DNA from: Collybiopsis luxurians FD-317 M1
Lineage: Eukaryota; Basidiomycota; Agaricomycetes; Agaricales; Omphalotaceae
Assembly: GCA_000827265.1 (NCBI GenBank)
Contig: KN834830.1
Coordinates: 206,171-239,433, forward strand
Length of the DNA stretch: 33,263 nt
Direction: 5' to 3'
Shown here: positions 30,940-33,263 of the stretch, piece by piece
How the letters are laid out: every line of letters begins with the position of its first letter
Position numbering within the stretch: position 1 is the first letter of the stretch
Notes under the pieces: model-generated
The model's database searches: none
What the model was told of the DNA's origin: nothing
What the model saw: the letters and a program-made list of their open reading frames with translations, nothing else
Translations under genes and position numbers: made by a program

Positions 30940-31631
30940 TTACATATAATTTGTCTGCCCAATCCACGTCCAAGCTCTCTCAATGCCGTCCTGAACTGTA
31001 TCGCCCTCGTTGAACGCACGGTCAAGATTCTGCCTGATTATGTTGATTCCAACATTAGCCCCATAGTGAATTTTGTCCGACAATTCTGACGGTGGTTCTT
31101 CCTCCCAGTACGTGTTCAGGAATGACACTGCAGACTGCATGTCCGGATGGCTGGCGAAGCTGCAATGGATCAGTGCATGCCTCTTTAAGGTTATACACAT
31201 AATTACTAGCCATGGCCAAAATAAATGACAACCCGGATGAGTCGATCATCAATTTTTTCTTCAAATTTCACCACTGGTTCTGGTCTCGCCATGGCGTAGT
31301 TCTTCATCACTAATTTGTTCCAGTTAATTGCTCTAGCATGCTCCCGAATAGGGAGTTTTGGGAAATACGCCTTAGCTAAGAAGATGAGGTCGTCATAGAC
31401 CCCAGGAGGGAATAGTTTGGTGGCGATCCGGGCTCCCCATTTATCCTCGAACTCCTCCAGCATCCTACGAGACCACAGCAAGTCTACTGCCCGAGGAGAC
31501 CACTGCAAGTCTTTGTGGAATTGGGGGTTCGCTCGAAGCTCGATATAGTTGTCTATAGCAAGTCCATGCTGGGCACCCAGATATTTGTGTTGGTTGGTGT
31601 TCTCGTGGTCGAATGAGTTATGGTATGGCAT
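30940..31631 (-). CDS. Hypothetical 214-residue protein, two exons (right copy)
   Basis: Mirror of 1760-2452. Exon 1 is 31207-31631 and exon 2 is 30940-31159, with a 47-base intron (31160-31206; one base shorter than on the left). It has the same length, frame and stop as the left copy. It starts MPYHNSFDHENTN. Amino-acid differences from the left copy include C4H, S7F, Y23H, K-to-Q, P-to-L, the cluster PKLPIREHARAINW and I-to-K. In exon 1, 11 of 19 differences are C/G on the left and T/A here, against 3 the other way. Function unknown. Confidence 0.63.
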
Positions 31632-31670
31632 GTAACTGAATACTTGATTTGCATCTGTGCCCCCCCTCCC

Positions 31671-31677
31671 CTTTATA
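31671..31677 (-). promoter_or_regulatory. TATA-like box of the 214-residue gene (right copy)
   Basis: Reverse complement reads TATAAAG, 40 bases before the start codon at 31631, as in the left arm. Confidence 0.4.
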
Positions 31678-32350
31678 CTAATTTCTTAAACCATTCACAA
31701 GCCACTATTCTCCTGCTATTGCTTGCCGACTCACAGAAAACCGCAGAACCGCTTGAACATGAGGAACCTCTTTAATCACCGAAGTTCATTCATGACGTTT
31801 AATCCGTGGTTGCACCTTTATTCAATAGAACCGTCTGAACCAATAGAATGTGAGGAATTCCCGTCAATGGTTTTTGCCTGTTGGAGTGGTTTAATTTATG
31901 GTTTGGTTTGATAGGATAGAATAGTCTTGTGATGGAGGCTCGAAGTATGTTTAATAAAATCACTCATATTTGCAGACTGCCAGAAACTGCTATAGAACCA
32001 CCTGAACATGAGTCACGTAGTTTACGGTACCCGCACTCCGTCCTCCGTTCACATTTGCCCCAAAGTTTTACTCGAACTTTTTCGCGTCGAGGGATTAAAG
32101 AAATGGGTGACGGTTGCGGTATAATACACGTCTGATATCCCTTTCGACCTGAGTCCCTTTATGCCAAGTTCTACACTGCGTTATCTATGCTATGTATCGG
32201 TATTCGACAGAATTCATAAGATAGCAGTAAAGAGACATTTCTTCGATGTCGAAGGTCGCGGGCAAACCTAAACTAGCTCTGCCCCTGGACAATGACTTTA
32301 GCTAATAAGGACGTTGACTTCGGTTTTCCAACCCACGCGAATAGAATAGC
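31678..32350. other. Intergenic stretch of the right arm
   Basis: Counterpart of 1041-1713, with the three repeated AGAACCRYYTGAA motifs kept. No coding support on either strand. Confidence 0.4.
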
Positions 32351-32632
32351 CTATACCGTTTGAAGCACTCGCCCACCATTGCCCATACATATTTCAGCAA
32401 TTATTTCAACCTCAAAATGCCTGGTCCACCGCAGTGTGTTAGGGCCCACTTGGAGTGTTTGATCGACATTTGGGCGGGTATCTTGCTGAATGTAATTCAT
32501 GTATCTGGGATGAGTGATGTCGGTATATTCGAATAGGTCATTACTGCGCACTCTCGACGGTTGGTTACAATGAAACCCCGAAGATGATATGGACATACTG
32601 TTGGGTAGATTCAGTTGATCCCTTAGCAACAT
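32351..32632 (-). CDS. Conserved 93-residue ORF (right copy)
   Basis: Differs from the left copy (759-1040) at six bases, five of them synonymous; the one replacement is G4R (MLLRDQ). It keeps start, length and stop. It lies downstream of the kinase fragment on the same strand, as in the left arm. Function unknown; it may be a terminal exon of the kinase gene or a separate small gene. Confidence 0.5.
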   Translation of the reverse strand: MLLRDQLNLPNSMSISSSGFHCNQPSRVRSNDLFEYTDITHPRYMNYIQQDTRPNVDQTLQVGPNTLRWTRHFEVEIIAEICMGNGGRVLQTV

Positions 32633-32720
32633 GGCCTTGAAATATCAGACCTGAGTATGTGTCTACTGGTCAACTTCAGGATGGAAAATCCGAGCAGTCT
32701 GCATTCATTATTAACATATC

Positions 32721-33262
32721 TCATCCAGCTTGATGGGGAGATTCGGCAGGATATGCATAGCGCTTGCCATCCTTCTTCTTCTTTTGTTTCAATCTTCCAG
32801 GTACACGCCGCAGTACATTATATATCTCTTTTGCGGCGGGACGACCTTGCATATTCTGGGCCCAGCAACGTGAGGCGAGATCCCAAATAACGTCTGGACA
32901 CCAAACATTTCCGGGCCTTGTAGGTCTGCCGCCATTCATCACATAGTTCATAACACTGTAATCGGTCTTGCGGTCATGAAAGGGCAACTTTCGGGTCAGG
33001 ACCTGACATAACCCAAACATTAATTTAAGAATGAAGTGAGATAAAAACAGGCACACTATACCTCGACAATAGTGCAACCAAATGCATATACATCTCTGGA
33101 TGTGTGATTAAAAGCTGAGCTAGCAATATACTCTGGTGCCAACCAACGCATAGAACCTTTGCTAGAGCTTGAAGAAGTTGTAGGTTGCCACTTTTGTGAG
33201 CTGGTAGTTAAACCGAAGTCGGCCAGGCAGCAATGAAGATTGTCCTTGACCAGGATGTTACC
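32721..33262 (-). pseudogene. Tyrosine-kinase-like kinase fragment (right copy, probably decayed)
   Basis: Exon segments 33062-33262 and 32721-33002 mirror the left kinase, with the same intron. The upstream catalytic-loop exon lies beyond the window. Residues run from the GNILVKDN strand through DFGL, APEY and the helix with CWAQNMQGRPAA. This copy keeps NYVMNGG, which the left copy has shortened, but has an extra PGRLKQKKK-type insertion. At the end of the exon the left CGA codon is TGA here, and the donor GT has become AT (GATATG for GGTATG), so the frame stops where the left copy would splice on. That suggests loss of the 3' exon; a shorter functional protein cannot be excluded. Confidence 0.6.
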
Positions 33263-33263
33263 C

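Larger units (their letters stand above)
30407..33263. repeat. Right arm of a large inverted repeat
   Basis: Reverse complement of 161-2949, carrying the same three coding units in the opposite direction. The arm ends on its inner side at 30407. Beyond that the sequence has no counterpart next to the left arm. About 27.5 kb separates the arms. Several sites suggest this copy is the more decayed one: the kinase has a CGA-to-TGA stop and a lost splice donor, and differences are skewed towards T/A in this arm. Confidence 0.95.

Overview
The window looks like an accessory region of a mushroom-forming fungus (Basidiomycota, probably Agaricomycetes). The evidence is many short GT-AG introns of about 47-70 bases, a NACHT-WD40 NLR-type receptor gene, a tyrosine-kinase-like kinase with an HGDIRGGN catalytic loop, small C2H2 zinc-finger genes and many small non-autonomous DNA transposons. 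No tRNA, rRNA, CRISPR array or prokaryotic feature was seen. All gene models were built by hand from splice sites and reading frame.

Layout. (1) A large inverted repeat frames the window: the left arm (161-2949) returns as its reverse complement at 30407-33263, with about 27.5 kb between. Each arm carries the C-terminal half of a kinase, a 93-codon ORF and a two-exon gene for a 214-residue protein. The outer ends run off the window. (2) A MITE with TA target duplication sits exactly at the inner end of the left arm (2950-3447). A second member of the family lies in opposite orientation at 29433-29942, near the right arm. (3) 3.4-8.5 kb is mostly degenerate and includes a broken STI1-type Hsp70/Hsp90 co-chaperone gene (5332-6160). 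(4) 8622-13356 is an intact three-exon NLR gene: NACHT ATPase plus 15 very similar WD40 repeats, 1542 residues. (5) 13.4-17.4 kb is AT-rich, without clear genes, and holds at least two MITE-like elements. (6) 17393-19140 (minus) and 26509-28055 (plus) are two related C2H2 zinc-finger genes. Their long N-terminal regions are encoded by arrays of short exons, several exactly 75 bases, and every intron I resolved is in phase 2. (7) Between them lie gene fragments, a hAT-type MITE with 8-base target duplication and low-complexity DNA. (8) A 20-base minisatellite, the second MITE and the right arm close the window.

No obvious pathway links the genes. The shared theme is repetition and birth-and-death: WD40 repeats that keep duplicating inside a receptor, exon modules that keep duplicating inside zinc-finger genes, and a duplicated inverted segment whose copies decay unequally. 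The modular zinc-finger exon arrays are the most unusual structure here.
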